Source: JANLHG01 sp964359745 (GTDB lineage: Bacteria > Patescibacteriota > Minisyncoccia > Phycocordibacterales > PALSA-1337). From it: DNA of 5,836 nt. A program made the translations under genes and the position numbers. Positions 5,211-5,836 of this stretch are shown here, one piece after another. Every line of letters starts with the position of its first letter. Position 1 is the first letter of the stretch. The stretch spans positions 1 to 5,836 of the forward strand of contig CAYHTR010000023.1 in assembly GCA_964359745.1 (NCBI GenBank), in the 5' to 3' direction. The notes under the pieces were generated by a model that searched no databases, was not told the DNA's origin, and was given only the letters and a program-made list of their open reading frames with translations.

Positions 5211-5216
5211 TTCAAC
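5198..5216 (+). repeat. Right copy of the 19-bp direct repeat
   Basis: Identical to 4867-4885. It also encodes the last codons of the GIY-YIG gene (VMSS and stop) and the first 16 bases of the intact tRNA-Arg. Base 5217 is G where the left copy continues with C of the palindromic element. Confidence 0.85.
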
Positions 5217-5275
5217 GGATAGAACAGCGCTCTTCTAAGGCGTTGATAGAGGTTCGATTCCTCTCGAAGACACCA
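5201..5275 (+). tRNA. tRNA-Arg (anticodon UCU), intact
   Basis: The acceptor pairs GTCTTCG (5201-5207) with CGAAGAC (5265-5271), discriminator A5272, and CCA is encoded at 5273-5275. The D arm is GTTC/GAAC (5210-5213/5222-5225) with loop AACGGATA. The anticodon stem is GCGCT/GGCGT (5227-5231/5239-5243) with loop CTTCTAA and anticodon TCT at 5234-5236. The T arm is AGAGG/CCTCT around TTCGATT. Its 5' end is shared with the 3' end of the GIY-YIG gene. Unlike the flanking tRNA-like copies, its D-loop has no insertion. Confidence 0.96.
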
Positions 5276-5280
5276 GTGAT

Positions 5281-5396
5281 GTAGTTCAACCCCGACGTTT
5301 GAATACAAAGTCGGGGCTCCGACCTAATGCGTCGGAGTGGATAGAACAAAGCTCTTCTAAGGCTTTGATGCAAGTTCGATTCTTGCCGGGAGCACA
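5281..5396 (+). pseudogene. Second tRNA-Arg(UCU)-like gene with element in D-loop and no matching 5' acceptor
   Basis: After GTAGTTCAA (5281-5289) and the 48-nt element, the tRNA continues. D-stem GAAC is at 5344-5347, pairing with GTTC at 5284-5287. The anticodon stem is AAGCT/GGCTT around CTTCTAA (anticodon TCT 5356-5358). The T arm is GCAAG/CTTGC around TTCGATT. The 3' acceptor is CGGGAGC (5387-5393), discriminator A, then CA. A 5' strand GCTCCCG would be needed, but the bases before T8 (around 5275-5281) are the CCA end of the previous tRNA plus GTGATG, which do not pair. It differs from the intact tRNA-Arg in most stems, so it was a distinct gene, now probably non-functional. A processed role for the interrupted RNA cannot be excluded. 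The minus-strand frame over this region is a tRNA shadow. Confidence 0.75.
5290..5337 (+). repeat. Tandem-hairpin palindromic element, copy 3, in the second tRNA-Arg D-loop
   Basis: Arms are CCCCGAC (5290-5296)/GTCGGGG (5310-5316) and CTCCGAC (5317-5323)/GTCGGAG (5331-5337). A bulged G (5297) and TTTG/CAAA over AATA lie in hairpin 1. Hairpin 2 has a C-G pair over TAAT and a bulged C (5330). The insertion point, between TTCAA and TGGATAGAA, is identical to copy 2. The element is 48 nt long. Confidence 0.9.
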
Positions 5397-5439
5397 AAAT
5401 TAGAAATAGGATATCCACTTTACTTGTTTTTTAATGTGA

Positions 5440-5445
5440 TATAAT
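5440..5445 (+). promoter_or_regulatory. -10 box upstream of the DUF378 gene
   Basis: A perfect TATAAT, with a weak -35 (CTTTAC, 5418-5423, 16-nt spacer). Initiation near 5452 gives an AT-rich leader of about 43 nt. The GGAGGT at 5451-5456 is a good Shine-Dalgarno string but lies about 39 nt before the ATG, too far to serve it. Confidence 0.45.
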
Positions 5446-5495
5446 AAAATGGAGGTTAATTATTATTAGTATTTATTAATTTAATAAAAATTATC

Positions 5496-5714
5496 ATGAA
5501 AATGCATACAATTACATTCATTCTGCTTATAATCGGTGGTTTGAATTGGTTATTAGTTGGACTTTTTAGTTGGGACATTGGTGCTTTGTTTGGAGGACAA
5601 GCTAATGGAATTTCAAGATTAATTTATATACTTGTAGGTATTTCAGCTGTTGTTGAGCTTTTGAGCCACAAGAAATGTTGCAAGAATTGCGGTTCTGGAG
5701 CACAAACAATGTAA
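5496..5714 (+). CDS. DUF378 family small membrane protein
   Basis: This 72-residue protein has the DUF378 pattern. The first transmembrane helix (about 6-24) contains the family signature IGGLNWLLVGLF, a short loop carries DIGALFGG, and the second helix (about 39-56) reads ISRLIYILVGISAVVEL. The family is widespread in bacteria and CPR, with unknown function. A cysteine-containing tail follows (C61, C62, C65 in KCCKNCGSG), which many members lack or vary; it could bind metal or form disulfides, but nothing shows this. ATG 5496 is chosen as the first Met; the Met at codon 3 is an alternative. There is no adjacent Shine-Dalgarno site. The gene is monocistronic, with its own -10 box and a strong terminator 10 nt after the stop. 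Confidence 0.88.
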   Translation: MKMHTITFILLIIGGLNWLLVGLFSWDIGALFGGQANGISRLIYILVGISAVVELLSHKKCCKNCGSGAQTM

Positions 5715-5724
5715 TTTTTAATTT

Positions 5725-5781
5725 TTTTAGAAACAAAAAACACCTCAACAATTTTGTGAGGGGTGTTTTTTGTTTCTAAAA
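5725..5781 (+). terminator. Long bidirectional hairpin terminator
   Basis: The left arm 5725-5744 is perfectly complementary to the right arm 5762-5781 (20 bp). TCA/TGA (5745-5747/5757-5759) pair above a two-G bulge. The GC-rich part is CACC/GGTG, flanked by A6 on the left and T6 on the right, so it can work on both strands. It ends the DUF378 transcript and may also end a convergent gene entering from the right. Confidence 0.88.
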
Positions 5782-5787
5782 GTGTCT

Positions 5788-5836
5788 CTATTGTACCAAA
5801 CTCGCACCTATTTCCAAAACAAAGTGAGGTAATGAC
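5788..5836 (-). CDS. Possible 3' end of a convergent gene (partial)
   Basis: On the minus strand one frame is open from the window edge and stops at TAG (5790-5788), 7 nt before the bidirectional terminator. The 15 visible codons read SLPHFVLEIGASLVQ. Length is far too short to judge coding potential. The terminator position is the only support. Confidence 0.25.
   Translation of the reverse strand, partial: SLPHFVLEIGASLVQ

Noticed and set aside
4867..5216. Group I or II intron in tRNA-Arg with the GIY-YIG as intron-encoded nuclease
   Set aside because: 331 nt filled by the ORF leaves no room for an intron core, the insertion point is the D-loop rather than the anticodon loop, and the full tRNA is re-encoded downstream.
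1556..5337. CRISPR-like array
   Set aside because: Only three copies, irregularly spaced, with no uniform spacers and no cas genes; two are inside tRNA genes and one inside ruvX.
5212..5418. Minus-strand open frame of 68 codons over the tRNA-Arg genes
   Set aside because: It reads antisense through two tRNA-Arg sequences and the palindrome; not a gene.
5449..5469. Six-codon leader ORF behind GGAGGT upstream of the DUF378 gene
   Set aside because: No regulatory codon bias or attenuator hairpin follows; probably chance.
5788..5836. Minus-strand TACAAT near 5790 as a promoter
   Set aside because: It would fire directly into the hairpin terminator with no gene behind it, and there is no good -35 at normal spacing.

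Overview
The window looks like a piece of a Patescibacteria (CPR, Parcubacteria-like) chromosome. It is AT-rich and densely packed, with 0-20 nt gaps or ATGA overlaps between genes. Almost no gene has a Shine-Dalgarno site. Proteins are short versions of bacterial families: a 141-residue RuvX, a 285-residue PilM, a stand-alone tRNA-binding OB-fold protein and a single-domain GIY-YIG protein. TGA, TAA and TAG all act as stops, so the standard bacterial code fits. Lineage is inferred from protein character, not from a marker-gene search.

Layout. A two-TM hypothetical protein (2-460, minus) is divergent from a zinc-finger HNH endonuclease (588-1073) that sits just upstream of tRNA-Ser(UGA) (1091-1178). 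A plus-strand run follows: ruvX (1250-1675), a tRNA-binding domain protein (1672-2031) and a DedA membrane protein (2033-2626). Next is a type IV pilus inner-membrane cluster, pilM-pilN-pilO plus a small TM protein (2647-4851), with its own promoter-like site. Then comes a rearranged tRNA-Arg(UCU) region (4868-5396) holding a GIY-YIG endonuclease gene. A DUF378 membrane protein (5496-5714) and a long hairpin terminator (5725-5781) close the window.

The most unusual content is a GC-rich tandem-hairpin element of 44-48 nt present three times: in frame inside ruvX (1556-1599), in the D-loop of a truncated tRNA-Arg 5' half (4885-4931), and at the same D-loop position of a second, damaged tRNA-Arg (5290-5337). 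Copies share two 7-bp stems, a bulged G in hairpin 1 and a bulged C in hairpin 2. The apical stem of hairpin 1 changes sequence but keeps its pairing. In the ruvX copy and the second tRNA-Arg copy, the element lies in the loop of a short closing stem. In the truncated tRNA copy that stem is partly broken. This resembles the in-frame Rickettsia palindromic elements and the REPIN doublets of other bacteria.

Around the GIY-YIG gene, a 19-bp direct repeat (4867-4885 and 5198-5216) is the start of tRNA-Arg. Deleting one 331-nt period would leave one perfect tRNA-Arg gene. The hairpin element plus GIY-YIG gene therefore looks like a small tRNA-targeting insertion that rebuilds its target. A secondary pattern is that three genes have a -10-like box ending exactly 6 nt before the start codon, suggesting leaderless transcripts.
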